NCBI GenBank assembly: GCA_934293005.1 | Contig: CAKQYA010000001.1 | Coordinates: 62,001 to 126,000 of the forward strand | Length of the DNA: 64,000 nt | Origin: an uncultured Bacteroidaceae bacterium | Lineage (GTDB): Bacteria; Bacteroidota; Bacteroidia; Bacteroidales; Bacteroidaceae | Direction: 5' to 3' | Shown here: one piece after another, positions 23,976-32,986 of the stretch | Numbering within the stretch: the first letter of the stretch is position 1 | Layout: every line of letters begins with the position of its first letter | Program-made: the position numbers and the translations under genes | Notes under the pieces: generated by a model | Told to the model about the DNA's origin: nothing | Seen by the model: the letters and a program-made list of their open reading frames with translations, nothing else | The model's database searches: none

Positions 23976-25292
23976 CTACTGATATACCTTACGCTTGTCG
24001 ACCACACGCACCGCCTTGCCCTCAGACACAGGCAATGTGCCCTTTGGCACGAGCTTCACGTGTGGCGTGAGAAGAATCTCATCCTTGAGACGCCGCTTTA
24101 TTTCTTTCTCAAGATTGAGGAGACGCTGGTAGTCGTCGGTGAAGAGTTCTTCAAGCTCGACCTCCACTGTCATGTTGTCGTTGTCCTCGTCTGTTGTGAG
24201 CGTGATGAGATAGTTGCTTGCAAGTTCCTTAAACTGCATGAGAATCTTCTCAATCTGTATAGGGAATATGTTCACGCCACGGAGCACCATCATGTCATCA
24301 GAACGTCCACGCATGCGGTCAAGACGCACATGATTGCGTCCGCAAGGACAAGTGCGTCCAAGCACACGTGTCAGGTCGCGTGTGCGATAGCGAAGGAGTG
24401 GCATGGCTTCGCGATTAAGAGTTGTGAGCACAAGTTCGCCTATCTCACCATCTGGCACAGGCTCCAATGTCACAGGGTCCACAATCTCCACAATATAATA
24501 ATCTTCCCAGAAATGGAGGCCATTCTGTTCCTTGCACTCAAAGCCCACTCCAGGGCCGCACATCTCACTCATGCCGAATGAATTGTAAGCCTTCACGCCA
24601 AGCATGTTCTCTATACGCTTGCGCTGTTCCTCCGAATGAGGCTCCGCGCCAATGGCAAGCACCTTCAATTTGGTGTCGCGACGAGGGTCAACGCCTTCCG
24701 ACTGCATAACCTCATAAAGGCGTGTGACATAACTTGGCACTGCATGTATGGCAGTAGTGCCGAAATCTTTGATAAACTTTATCTGTCGCAACGAGTTGCC
24801 TGCTGCAGCAGGAATGGTGAGAGCGCCAAGGCGCTCAGCGCCATACTGGAAGCCAAGGCCGCCTGTGAACATGCCATAGCCAGATGAGTTTTGGAACACA
24901 TCATCTGGACGCAAGCCGACCATCCAGAGACAACGGGCCACAGCATTGGCCCACTCATCAATGTCCTTCTGTGTGTGAAGTATGACCGTAGGGTTGCCTG
25001 TGGTGCCTGATGACGAATGCAGGCGCACACACTTGCGGAGTGGCACGCTTGCCATGCCAAAAGGATAGGTTTCACGAAGGTCCTGCTTTGTTGTGAACGG
25101 AATCTTGCGCAAGTCATCAAGTGTCTTGATGTCCTCAGGCTTCAGTCCTGCCTCTTCAAAACGCTTTTTGTAGAAGGTTGAGTTCATGCAGTGCTTCACT
25201 GTGGCCTGAAGACGCTCCAGCTGGAGAGCCTCTATCTGCTCACGAGACATTGTCTCGTATTGAGGATGAAGATAAGGTGATTTATCGTCCAT
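23976..25292 (-). CDS. Phenylacetate-CoA ligase, copy 1
   Basis: A 438-residue AMP-forming ligase counted from ATG 25292; codons further upstream run into a repeat element. Motifs are SSGTTGNPTVILHTQKD (ATP/phosphate loop), YNSFGMSEMCGPG and YRTRDLTRVLGR (adenylate binding), and a C-terminal domain starting near residue 330. PaaK enzymes activate phenylacetate or related arylacetates with ATP and CoA. A paralogue lies at 27110-28414, with iorAB further upstream. In anaerobes this pairing couples arylacetyl-CoA with aryl-pyruvate through the oxidoreductase, in either the degradative or the biosynthetic direction. The exact aryl substrate is unknown. Confidence 0.92.
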   Translation of the reverse strand: MDDKSPYLHPQYETMSREQIEALQLERLQATVKHCMNSTFYKKRFEEAGLKPEDIKTLDDLRKIPFTTKQDLRETYPFGMASVPLRKCVRLHSSSGTTGNPTVILHTQKDIDEWANAVARCLWMVGLRPDDVFQNSSGYGMFTGGLGFQYGAERLGALTIPAAAGNSLRQIKFIKDFGTTAIHAVPSYVTRLYEVMQSEGVDPRRDTKLKVLAIGAEPHSEEQRKRIENMLGVKAYNSFGMSEMCGPGVGFECKEQNGLHFWEDYYIVEIVDPVTLEPVPDGEIGELVLTTLNREAMPLLRYRTRDLTRVLGRTCPCGRNHVRLDRMRGRSDDMMVLRGVNIFPIQIEKILMQFKELASNYLITLTTDEDNDNMTVEVELEELFTDDYQRLLNLEKEIKRRLKDEILLTPHVKLVPKGTLPVSEGKAVRVVDKRKVYQ

Positions 25293-25319
25293 TTTATTAT
25301 GTGTTGATTGTTGTGTAAG

Positions 25320-25500
25320 GAAGCGTTCAAAAATAATTGAAAAAATTGAGATGCTCAATTCTGATGCAAATGTTCCTTCTATATGAGAATGCTATTCAAA
25401 CATTGCTGTAGCCATGAAGGGAACAGATGCGCAGAAGATAGTGAGGCATATAAGAAAGCGTCACACTTCGATTTTATGCAATTATTTTTGAACGCTGCTT
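25320..25500. mobile_element. MITE-like element, copy C (diverged, about 180 bp)
   Basis: AGCGTTCAAAAATAATTG (25322-25339) and CAATTATTTTTGAACGCT (25479-25496) are perfect 18-bp inverted repeats. The right part (GAAAGCGTCACACTTCGATT) aligns with the GAGAGCGGCTTACTTTGAT of copies A and B. It lies between the aminotransferase and PaaK copy 1, both on the - strand. Confidence 0.6.
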
Positions 25501-25550
25501 ATTGATTTAGTGAATTGTTTGTTGCAGGAATGAATGACAGGCAAATTATC

Positions 25551-26861
25551 TTATGCCTTATGGTCGCGGTGAAAAGCCTCAATGCGCTCTCTGAACATGC
25601 TGTGCTGCTCCTTCTTGAAGAATGAGGTGCAGATGCGCACACCCTGTTCGTTTGAACCCATAGTGTCGAGAGGGAACACTGCTATGCCATAGTACATCAG
25701 CAAACGGGTCAGTTCAAGGTCTGTCATGCCAGGATACTGCACTGTGAAATAGAATCCATCGGCCAGAGGCGCGCCCAAGTCATTGTCATACACAAGGTAA
25801 AAACCATTGGAAAGAAGCACTTCCTTCATGAACTTGGCCCTTTCGCCATACTCACGCACATCGTCAAGGAAATTGTAAGAGCCATCGCATGCCGCTTCCA
25901 TCAGGGCAGCCATGGCATGCTGCACACTATGTGTAGTGCCGCTTGAGAGCGTGTACATCAAACGGTTGCAGAAGAAGTTGCCAAACTCGCCCACTCCGTA
26001 GTTTTCTTGCAAGGCAGGATAGACGCGATGATAAAGCTTGTCACTTATGCAGATGATGCCTATGCGCTGTCCGGCATAAGAGAATGCCTTGGAGCCAGAC
26101 ACGGCAAGAACATACTTGTCTGTGTATCTTGCCACAGTGGCCTGATAAGGAGCCTCAAACGGATGCGAGAGGTCACGGCGGAAGTCCATTGCGAAATAAG
26201 CGAGGTCTTCAAGTATGATGACATCGTGCTTGTCTGCCAGCATGCCTATGCCTTTCAGTTCATCATCATTGAAGCACACCCATGAAGGATTGTTAGGATT
26301 TGAGTAAACGATGCCGCATATTTTTCCCGACGAGAGTATTTCATCCAATTTAGCAATGAGAGCATCACCACGATAGTCGTGGATGTCGAGTCCGATATGC
26401 TTCAGCCCTATCACATCACATTGAGTGGTCTGCACAGGGAAGCCAGGATGGATGAAGAGCACCGTGTCTTTCTCTGGCATAGCCCTATACATGGCTGTGA
26501 AAGTGGCAAATGTGCCTTGCATGCTTCCTGTGGTAGGAATGCAGCATAGGGGGTCAATGTCGACACCAATGAAAGCCTTAACAAAGCGCGAGGCCGCATT
26601 CTTGATGCGAGGTATGCCTCCATTAGGAGGGTATACAGTGGCGCAACCGTTGGCAAGAGCCTCCTGCTCTGCTTTGAGAGCTATCTGCGACGGCTGCAGG
26701 CCTGGCACACCCATTTCCAGATGGATGACAGTCTGTCCTGTCTTCTCCTCTAATGTCTTGGAGAGAGCCTGAATGTCACGTATCGTTGCTTGTGAGAAGT
26801 CGCCAAGCTTCATGCTCTCGATAGCTTCGGTGACTACATTATAATCTATTGGAGTGTTCAT
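25551..26861 (-). CDS. Class I/II PLP-dependent aminotransferase
   Basis: A 436-residue fold-type I aminotransferase. PLP-binding features are YSNPNNPSWVCFNDDEL (Asn contacting PLP), ILEDLAYFAMDFR (Asp/Tyr pair) and VSGSKAFSYAGQRIG with the Schiff-base lysine. An Arg for the substrate carboxylate is in QGVRICTSFF near the C-terminus. Lying between two arylacetate-CoA ligases downstream of iorAB, it most likely interconverts aromatic amino acids with aryl-pyruvates, the substrates of indolepyruvate oxidoreductase. Specificity (Phe, Tyr, Trp or another) cannot be read. The start is clear, MNTPIDYNVV at 26861. Confidence 0.88.
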   Translation of the reverse strand: MNTPIDYNVVTEAIESMKLGDFSQATIRDIQALSKTLEEKTGQTVIHLEMGVPGLQPSQIALKAEQEALANGCATVYPPNGGIPRIKNAASRFVKAFIGVDIDPLCCIPTTGSMQGTFATFTAMYRAMPEKDTVLFIHPGFPVQTTQCDVIGLKHIGLDIHDYRGDALIAKLDEILSSGKICGIVYSNPNNPSWVCFNDDELKGIGMLADKHDVIILEDLAYFAMDFRRDLSHPFEAPYQATVARYTDKYVLAVSGSKAFSYAGQRIGIICISDKLYHRVYPALQENYGVGEFGNFFCNRLMYTLSSGTTHSVQHAMAALMEAACDGSYNFLDDVREYGERAKFMKEVLLSNGFYLVYDNDLGAPLADGFYFTVQYPGMTDLELTRLLMYYGIAVFPLDTMGSNEQGVRICTSFFKKEQHSMFRERIEAFHRDHKA

Positions 26862-26876
26862 ATACGTATGTGGTTA

Positions 26877-26957
26877 AGTTGCAATCAGCCTTTAGACCTA
26901 AAAGAATGCACTGGTGGATATTATTTAAGATAAAGATCCGTCATCAGGCCTAAAAGT
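26877..26957. repeat. Dispersed palindromic repeats, copies 8 and 9 (degenerate)
   Basis: Two weak family members: GCAATCAGCCTTTAGACCTA from 26881, and GATCCGTCATCAGGCCTAAA from about 26935. Both keep the overall spacing. Confidence 0.5.
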
Positions 26958-26995
26958 GCTGTCATTGTTTATTCTTTTCAACTCTTGACTGCGTC

Positions 26996-27026
26996 TTTTT
27001 CGGTCTAATGGCCGATTTGGGTTAAA
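26996..27026 (-). repeat. Dispersed palindromic repeat, copy 10 (near consensus)
   Basis: TTTCGGTCTAATGGCCGATT followed by TGGGTTAA, in the gap between the aminotransferase and PaaK copy 2. Confidence 0.8.
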
Positions 27027-27073
27027 AAAGCATGCCCATGCAATACATGAGCATGCTCCGATATTCTCCATTC

Positions 27074-27104
27074 AGTCCCTAATCTGTCATTCGATTTGGG
27101 ATAA
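27074..27104. repeat. Dispersed palindromic repeat, copy 11 (variant)
   Basis: CCCTAATCTGTCATTCGATT followed by TGGGATAAG, with flanks kept and core changed. It ends 6 bases before the PaaK copy 2 stop codon. Confidence 0.6.
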
Positions 27105-27109
27105 GAATC

Positions 27110-28414
27110 TTATTTAAACTTGCGCTTGTCATCCACATGCTTAGCCTTGCCTATAGAGCGTTTGATAGCTCCAGGCTCCTTGATGTGAATGTTTGGCTTG
27201 ATGCCGATGAGAGACACTATGCGGTCATACAGCGGCTTGATGTATGGCATCTGTTTAGATGGATTTGGCGAGAAGTACTCAGAACGAAGCTCAACATCGA
27301 GGTCGAACGAGTCCTCATTGTTTTTGCGGTCCACTGTGATGAAATACTGCGGTGTGAATACTGGGAATTCGGTGAGCACAGTCTCAATCTGTGATGGGAA
27401 CACATTGACGCCACGCACAATAAGCATATCGTCACTTCGTCCAAGGATGCGATCCATGCGCACAGCTGTGCGTCCACATTTGCATGGCTCGTAGATGAGG
27501 CGCGTGAGGTCGCGTGTGCGGTAGCGGAGAATAGGCATAGCCTCTTTCGTGAGAGAAGTGAACACAAGTTCGCCAAACTCACCTGGTGCGCATGGCTCCA
27601 GAGTGTCAGGGTTGATGATTTCAGGATAGAACATATCCTCCCAAAGGTGTGTGCCATCTTGGTATTCACACTCACCGCCCACACCAGGGCCAGACATCTC
27701 TGTGAGTCCGTAAATATCGTATGCCTTGATGCCAAGTTTGACCTCCAACTCCTTGCGCATGCCTTCAGTCCAAGGTTCCGCGCCGAAGAAGCCGGCACGA
27801 AGCTTGAGGTTTCGCACGTTGACCTTATCGCTATCCTCAATCACCTCAGCAAGGTGCAGAGCATAGGATGGTGTGCAGCAGAGCACTGATGTGCCAAAAT
27901 CCTGCATAAGCATGATCTGCTTCTCCGAATTGCCTGCTGACGTAGGGAGCTGGATTGCGCCAAGAGCTTTTACCGCATCGTGCGCTCCGAGACCTCCTGT
28001 GAAGAGTCCGTAACCATAGCTGACCTGCACCACATCGCCTTTGCCTGTGCCTGCCACAGCAAGCACGCGCGCTGCGCCTTCTGCCCAATTGGCAAGGTCG
28101 TTCTCTGTATATGTGCCGACAACAGGCTTGCCCGTTGTTCCCGAAGACGCATGTATGCGACGCACATCAGACATCGGCACAGCCTGGAGACCGAAAGGAT
28201 ACTCATCACGCAAGTCGTGCTTGGTGGTGAAAGGGAGCTTATGTATGTCGTCGATAGACTGGATATCTTCTGGCTTCACTCCAAGCTCATCCATCTTACG
28301 GCGATAGAAAGGCACTTTATCATAGCATGTCTTGACGGTCTTGATCAATCGCTCCGACTGCAGTTTGTGCATGTCTTCTCTCGACATGCATTCAATCTCA
28401 GGATTGTGAATCAT
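27110..28414 (-). CDS. Phenylacetate-CoA ligase, copy 2
   Basis: A 434-residue AMP-forming ligase paralogous to the one at 23976-25292 and equal in layout. Motifs are HASSGTTGKPVVGTYTEND, YDIYGLTEMSGPG and YRTRDLTRLIYEPCKCGRTA. The Cys pair after the adenylation domain (CKCGR) also occurs in copy 1 (CPCGR) and is common in this family. It lies downstream of iorB, separated by 102 bp. Two ligases in one operon suggest different arylacetates, for example phenylacetate and indoleacetate. The ATG at 28414 gives the standard start (IHNPEIECMSREDMHKLQ). Confidence 0.92.
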   Translation of the reverse strand: MIHNPEIECMSREDMHKLQSERLIKTVKTCYDKVPFYRRKMDELGVKPEDIQSIDDIHKLPFTTKHDLRDEYPFGLQAVPMSDVRRIHASSGTTGKPVVGTYTENDLANWAEGAARVLAVAGTGKGDVVQVSYGYGLFTGGLGAHDAVKALGAIQLPTSAGNSEKQIMLMQDFGTSVLCCTPSYALHLAEVIEDSDKVNVRNLKLRAGFFGAEPWTEGMRKELEVKLGIKAYDIYGLTEMSGPGVGGECEYQDGTHLWEDMFYPEIINPDTLEPCAPGEFGELVFTSLTKEAMPILRYRTRDLTRLIYEPCKCGRTAVRMDRILGRSDDMLIVRGVNVFPSQIETVLTEFPVFTPQYFITVDRKNNEDSFDLDVELRSEYFSPNPSKQMPYIKPLYDRIVSLIGIKPNIHIKEPGAIKRSIGKAKHVDDKRKFK

Positions 28415-28516
28415 AGTATTGATTATTGGGAAAAAACTAAAGAAGCCATAAAAGCTATAGGAGCCATAGAGGCTACTGTTCTTTCTCCACTTATTTGTAT
28501 TTATTTAATCTTCAGT

Positions 28517-29095
28517 TCATTTCCGACTGGCTGCCACACCGCAATCGAAAGCTTTGAGGTTTGACTCGACCACAGTCTCACCCTTGCGGGCGAAGATGAC
28601 AGCTATAGCCTGACGGAGCTGTTCTACAGAGAGAATCTCAATGAAAGGCGCAGCCATGCCAAGCAGCACCATATTGGCACCTCTTGCATTGCCTGCATCT
28701 TTTGCCACCGACTCAATATCAAGCTTCACCACAGATGGCATAGCATCGAGTTCGGCCATGAGGGCCGCCTCGTCAGGATAGTTTGGTATGTTGATGAAAG
28801 GCTTGCTGCTTGTGACGATGGTGCCAGTCTTAGCAAGATAAGGCAGATAGCGCAATGCCTCCATTGGTTCCATAGAAATCACCACGTCAGCACCGCCTTG
28901 TGGTATGAGGTCGGAATAGATGGCATCGGTAGACAAACGAAGGTTCGACTGCACGTCGCCACCTCTCTGGCTCATGCCATGCACTTCAGCCTGCTTAAGG
29001 TTGATGCCTGCCTCTGTGGCAGCCTCACCTATGACAGTGGCGATAGACAGGATGCCCTGTCCACCTACGCCACACAATATTATATCTTTCTTCAT
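28517..29095 (-). CDS. iorB: Indolepyruvate oxidoreductase subunit beta
   Basis: A 192-residue gamma-type subunit of 2-oxoacid:ferredoxin oxidoreductases, from ATG 29095. The N-terminal motif DIILCGVGGQGILSIATVIG is the family hallmark, and HGMSQRGGDVQSNLR follows. Its start overlaps the iorA stop in an ATGA arrangement (29092-29095), so the two are translationally coupled. With IorA it oxidatively decarboxylates aryl-pyruvates to aryl-acetyl-CoA with reduction of an iron-sulfur electron carrier, or runs in reverse to fix CO2 onto aryl-acetyl-CoA. Confidence 0.95.
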   Translation of the reverse strand: MKKDIILCGVGGQGILSIATVIGEAATEAGINLKQAEVHGMSQRGGDVQSNLRLSTDAIYSDLIPQGGADVVISMEPMEALRYLPYLAKTGTIVTSSKPFINIPNYPDEAALMAELDAMPSVVKLDIESVAKDAGNARGANMVLLGMAAPFIEILSVEQLRQAIAVIFARKGETVVESNLKAFDCGVAASRK

Positions 29096-30690
29096 TTCTT
29101 TTCCTCCCTTGCTTTCTTTGCTTCCCTTGCGTGGCGCGCAGCTGTCTGTATGCACTCACGGCGCGGGATGATGACAGATACTCCGTTATATTCTATTTCT
29201 TCTTTCAAGATGCGTGTGATCTCTGGCATGTTCTTTGGCAGAGGCACTACCACACGCACGTGTTCTGGCTCCACGCCAAGGCCAAGGCATATAGCCTCAA
29301 ACTTATTCGTGCCAGCCGAATCCTGTCCGCCCGTCATGCCTGTTGTGAGGTTGTCGGAGATGACCACAGTGATATTCGACTTGTCGTTGACAGCGTCAAG
29401 CAAGCCTGTCATGCCCGAATGTGTGAATGTGGAGTCGCCAATGACAGCCACCGATGGGAACAAGCCTGCATCAGCAGCTCCCTTGGCCATAGTGATCGAC
29501 GCTCCCATGTCAACACAAGACGCAAGAGCCTGGAATGGAGGAAGCGCACCGAGGGTGTAGCAGCCTATGTCACCAAATACACGGTAGTCGGGATATTCTG
29601 CCAGCACTTGGTTGAGAGCTGCATACACATCTCTGTGTCCACATCCCTGACACAACTGCGGAGGACGTCCTGCGAGATTCTTGGCTGGCTCAAATGCAGG
29701 TCCAGCCTCTTTGCCGAGAGCCTTTGCCACACAGTCGGGTGTGAGTTCGCCTGTGCGTGGAAGATCGCCTGTGAGGCGTCCTTTGACAGGATAGTCAGCT
29801 CCGACCATGCCTGCTATCATCTCCTCAACCACTGGCTGTCCATCTTCCATCACGATGAGAGCATCGTTCTCAGCGGCAAACGTCTTTATGGCTTCCGCTG
29901 AAAGCGGATACTGTGACACCTTGAGTATGTTAGCGTCGTCGCCCACATTCTCCTTCACATAGTTGTATGCGATGCCACAAGCCACAATGCCGAGTTTGTG
30001 GCCTTCTGCTGTTTCTTTCTTGTTATATTCAGATGCCTCAGCTGCTTTCAGCATGGCATCTTGCTTGTCAAGGAGCTCCACATACTTGCGTCGGGCAATG
30101 CCAGGAAGGAGCACCCAACTGTCTTTGGCCACATTGAGAGGATTCTCAGCCTTTGGCTCTCCCACCTCAACAGCAGCACGGCTGTGCGCCAGACGTGTGA
30201 CCACACGCAGAAGCACAGGCTCCTTTATAGTTTCCGAAAGTTCAAAAGCACTTGCCACCATATCGTATGCTTCCTGCTGATTAGAAGGCTCAAAGACAGG
30301 TATCATGGCAAACTTGCCGTAGAAGCGCGAGTCTTGCTCATTCTGGCTTGAGTGCATAGAAGGGTCGTCTGCCGCCAAAACGATGAGACCGCCATTGACA
30401 CCTGTTATTGCGCTATTGACAAAAGCGTCGGCACACACATTCATTCCCACATGCTTCATGCACACGAGGGCTCTCTTGCCTGCGTATGACATTCCGAGCG
30501 CAGCCTCCATGGCTGTTTTCTCATTTGTACACCAGCGGCTGTGGATGCCACGTTCCTTAGCCACCTTGTTGCTTTGGATAAATTCGGTTATTTCGGTCGA
30601 GGGAGTGCCTGGATAGGCATACACGCCAGAGAGCCCGGCATTGATAGCACCCAAGGCTATCGCCTCGTCACCGAGTAGAAGTTGTTTCAT
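29092..30690 (-). CDS. iorA: Indolepyruvate oxidoreductase subunit alpha, without ferredoxin domain
   Basis: A 532-residue thiamine-diphosphate enzyme. The N-terminal pyrimidine-binding domain opens LGDEAIALGAINAGLSGVYA. The TPP domain carries PQLCQGCGHRDVYAAL and FGDIGCYTLGALPPF, then MGASITMAKGAADAG. The protein ends shortly after IIPRRECIQTAARH. It therefore lacks the C-terminal domain with two [4Fe-4S] clusters that archaeal IorA proteins (over 600 residues) carry. It is the first gene of the operon. A probable -7 box (TACATTTG on the - strand) lies at 30757-30764. Confidence 0.94.
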   Translation of the reverse strand: MKQLLLGDEAIALGAINAGLSGVYAYPGTPSTEITEFIQSNKVAKERGIHSRWCTNEKTAMEAALGMSYAGKRALVCMKHVGMNVCADAFVNSAITGVNGGLIVLAADDPSMHSSQNEQDSRFYGKFAMIPVFEPSNQQEAYDMVASAFELSETIKEPVLLRVVTRLAHSRAAVEVGEPKAENPLNVAKDSWVLLPGIARRKYVELLDKQDAMLKAAEASEYNKKETAEGHKLGIVACGIAYNYVKENVGDDANILKVSQYPLSAEAIKTFAAENDALIVMEDGQPVVEEMIAGMVGADYPVKGRLTGDLPRTGELTPDCVAKALGKEAGPAFEPAKNLAGRPPQLCQGCGHRDVYAALNQVLAEYPDYRVFGDIGCYTLGALPPFQALASCVDMGASITMAKGAADAGLFPSVAVIGDSTFTHSGMTGLLDAVNDKSNITVVISDNLTTGMTGGQDSAGTNKFEAICLGLGVEPEHVRVVVPLPKNMPEITRILKEEIEYNGVSVIIPRRECIQTAARHAREAKKAREEKK

Positions 30691-30756
30691 ATATATAATT
30701 TATTTATTTTAAATATAAAAAGTTGCCACCACACGAATAGTGGCACAAATTAAATG

Positions 30757-30764
30757 CAAATGTA
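30757..30764 (-). promoter_or_regulatory. Bacteroidetes -7 box (TACATTTG) for the iorA operon
   Basis: CAAATGTA on the + strand, that is TACATTTG on the - strand, 67 bp before iorA, matches TAnnTTTG. It overlaps the upstream terminator zone. Confidence 0.5.
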
Positions 30765-30769
30765 AAAAA

Positions 30770-30803
30770 AAACATTGACAAAACCATTGTTCTGTCAATG
30801 TTT
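30770..30803 (-). terminator. Intrinsic terminator of the haem-uptake genes
   Basis: AAACATTGACA (30770-30780) and TGTCAATGTTT (30793-30803) form an 11-bp stem. Read on the - strand, a run of about nine T follows. It lies 100 bp after the TonB receptor stop. Confidence 0.85.
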
Positions 30804-30903
30804 ATTTCATTTTAACACCAAAAAGTAGGTCACAAGGCATTTTTTGCTATTAACAAGACGACATGCGTTGCACATTTGTCAATTATTCTCATAGCTTATT
30901 CCA

Positions 30904-32853
30904 TCAGTCGAGATCGACAGCCACACCTACCATCAAGTTGGCACCTGTGGTGAGAGGACTGTTGAAATAATAATGCTTTGGCTTATAATTGAAGATGTTG
31001 TCGACAGCCGCATTGATGCGCACGCTCCTGCTTATCCATTGCGTGGCCGATAGTTTCCACATCGTGTATGACGGATATTTCACACGCTTCGTGCCCTTGT
31101 TCACATCATAATAATCAACAAACTCCTTATTCTTCACACCTGAAAAAGCTCGGCCATTGAGCGAGAGGCGCAAACGGCAGTCGCCTTTGAAACTGTGCTC
31201 CCAATCAACACGTGTTGTCAGCGAATGCTTGCGTGCTGGTATATATTGGTTGTTGACTTCATTGCCATTGCCATCACGCGGCAGCTGCTCGTTGGTATAA
31301 GCATAAGAAAACCTTGCGCTCAAGCCATTGCTCCATTTAGCCTGCACTGCCGCCTCGCCTCCATACACTGAATATCCATCAAGGTTGACATAGTCGAGAT
31401 ACAGCTGCTGGATGTCGCCCGACTTGAAATGTGGCACTCCTGTAGAAATCTTGTCGTTTACACGATTGTAATAACCTGAAAGTGTGACATTGTAATTGCC
31501 TTTGGCATATTCTCCCGAAAGGTGGAAGTTGTGGCTCTGCTCCGATTTCAGGTCGGGATTGCCATTGATAATCCATATGCCAGCCATGTCGAAATCGTAA
31601 TACCTTTCCTTAAGCGTCGGAGCTCTGAAACCCATGCCATAACTGAAGCGCAGATTCACATCATCTGTGAGGCGGTATCTCACGTTCAACTTCGGAGTGA
31701 GGCAATCATCCTTATTCTCAGAAAAATAATCATATCGAAGGGCTCCTACCATTTCCCACCGTGACGAGATTATCCAATCATATTGGGCAAAGACATCAAA
31801 AGCCTGCTGTTCTTTGGTTTCGTCACCCATATTGGCATTCATCAGATAGTCGTTGGTCATATCTGCGCCGATGCTCAGTGTGCCAATGCCGTTCCATGAA
31901 TGATTATAGAGTGCGCGCACAGTATTCTGCACATTGCTATAGTCACGCACATCCTTGCTGGACAAACGGTAAAAATCAGACTTGTCATATTGGTCGAAAG
32001 CATAGGACACTTCAATGTTGTCGTCATCAGACCAATTCCACACACCTTTCAGACCTGCGCTGTAATCTCGATAACGCTCAGGAGCATCATAGGTGCGGTT
32101 GAGCTGCTGATAATAATAGCCTGCCCTTGCCACAAACTTCAGTCCATCCTTTGGTGTCCACGTCAGCATGTCTTTCACATTGACCACATCACTTCCATAG
32201 GCGATGGTAGCCACCTGAGACTCTGGATCAGGAGCGTTCTTCAAGCCATAACTGTCTATGGTGGTATACTGAGCAGAAAGGCTGTTCCTTAACCATTTGC
32301 CCTTGGTGCTCCACACACCTCCGGCACGCCATTCGCCATGTGCCGCACGACGAAGGTTGAAACGAAGATTCCATGGCTTAAAACTGTCACGCGTGATGAT
32401 GTTGACCACGCCACCAGCGGCATTGCTTCCATAAAGAGCACTCGCTGCACCCTTAACCATCTCCACTCGAGCCACATTGTTAAGGTCGAGACGTGAGAAG
32501 TCGACATCGTCCATTGTCTCTCCTGCCAGACGCTCGCCATCAACGAGAAACAGCACATTCTGTCCGCCAAAGCCACTAACGTTGAGGTGTTTCTTTTGAT
32601 TCATGGCGTAAGACAGTTCCACGCCTGGCATCTCTTGCTGCAAGAGATCCTCCACATTGGTTGCGTCAGCCTTTTCTATGTCGGCAGCAGAGATGACCTT
32701 GGTCTGCACCGGCACATCCTTCAGCAACTTAGGGGTGCGCGTGCCTGTCACCACCACTGCCATCAGACTCTTAGACGAGTCGGCATCTTGAGCACAAACT
32801 GTCATGCTAATGCCCATGAAGGCAAAAGCACCCAGACATATATTCTTTATCAT
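30904..32853 (-). CDS. TonB-dependent outer-membrane receptor, HmuR-like haem receptor
   Basis: A 649-residue receptor with a signal peptide (cut after about residue 21, VCAQD). The plug domain spans about 30-155 (LKDVPVQTKVISAADIEKAD, LFLVDGERLAG, LYGSNAAGGVVNIIT) and the 22-strand barrel the rest. The barrel carries FRAP (about 409-412) and NPDL (about 432-435) boxes, hallmarks of haem receptors such as HmuR. The His normally found between the two boxes is replaced: the segment has Met near 423 and no His. A His near residue 89 in the plug is present. The gene follows an HmuY-like lipoprotein gene after 133 bp. It imports haem, or possibly another metal porphyrin, with TonB energy. Confidence 0.87.
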   Translation of the reverse strand: MIKNICLGAFAFMGISMTVCAQDADSSKSLMAVVVTGTRTPKLLKDVPVQTKVISAADIEKADATNVEDLLQQEMPGVELSYAMNQKKHLNVSGFGGQNVLFLVDGERLAGETMDDVDFSRLDLNNVARVEMVKGAASALYGSNAAGGVVNIITRDSFKPWNLRFNLRRAAHGEWRAGGVWSTKGKWLRNSLSAQYTTIDSYGLKNAPDPESQVATIAYGSDVVNVKDMLTWTPKDGLKFVARAGYYYQQLNRTYDAPERYRDYSAGLKGVWNWSDDDNIEVSYAFDQYDKSDFYRLSSKDVRDYSNVQNTVRALYNHSWNGIGTLSIGADMTNDYLMNANMGDETKEQQAFDVFAQYDWIISSRWEMVGALRYDYFSENKDDCLTPKLNVRYRLTDDVNLRFSYGMGFRAPTLKERYYDFDMAGIWIINGNPDLKSEQSHNFHLSGEYAKGNYNVTLSGYYNRVNDKISTGVPHFKSGDIQQLYLDYVNLDGYSVYGGEAAVQAKWSNGLSARFSYAYTNEQLPRDGNGNEVNNQYIPARKHSLTTRVDWEHSFKGDCRLRLSLNGRAFSGVKNKEFVDYYDVNKGTKRVKYPSYTMWKLSATQWISRSVRINAAVDNIFNYKPKHYYFNSPLTTGANLMVGVAVDLD

Positions 32854-32867
32854 CAGCTAATAAGCAG

Positions 32868-32986
32868 GTGTTCTAAATTATTATATATAATGTGAAGCAA
32901 GCTTCTGCGCACAACATATTCTCTGTCATTGCGCAACAGAGCAGAATACTCAAGGCAATGCCATAGCGCAGAATAAGCCATTGCCA
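32868..32986. repeat. Intergenic region with a MITE left-end-like sequence, copy D
   Basis: AAGCAGGTGTTCTAAATTAT near 32868 resembles the left end of the MITE family. TTCTGCGC near 32909 and GCGCAGAA near 32966 form a second inverted pair. No matching right end was seen. Confidence 0.4.
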
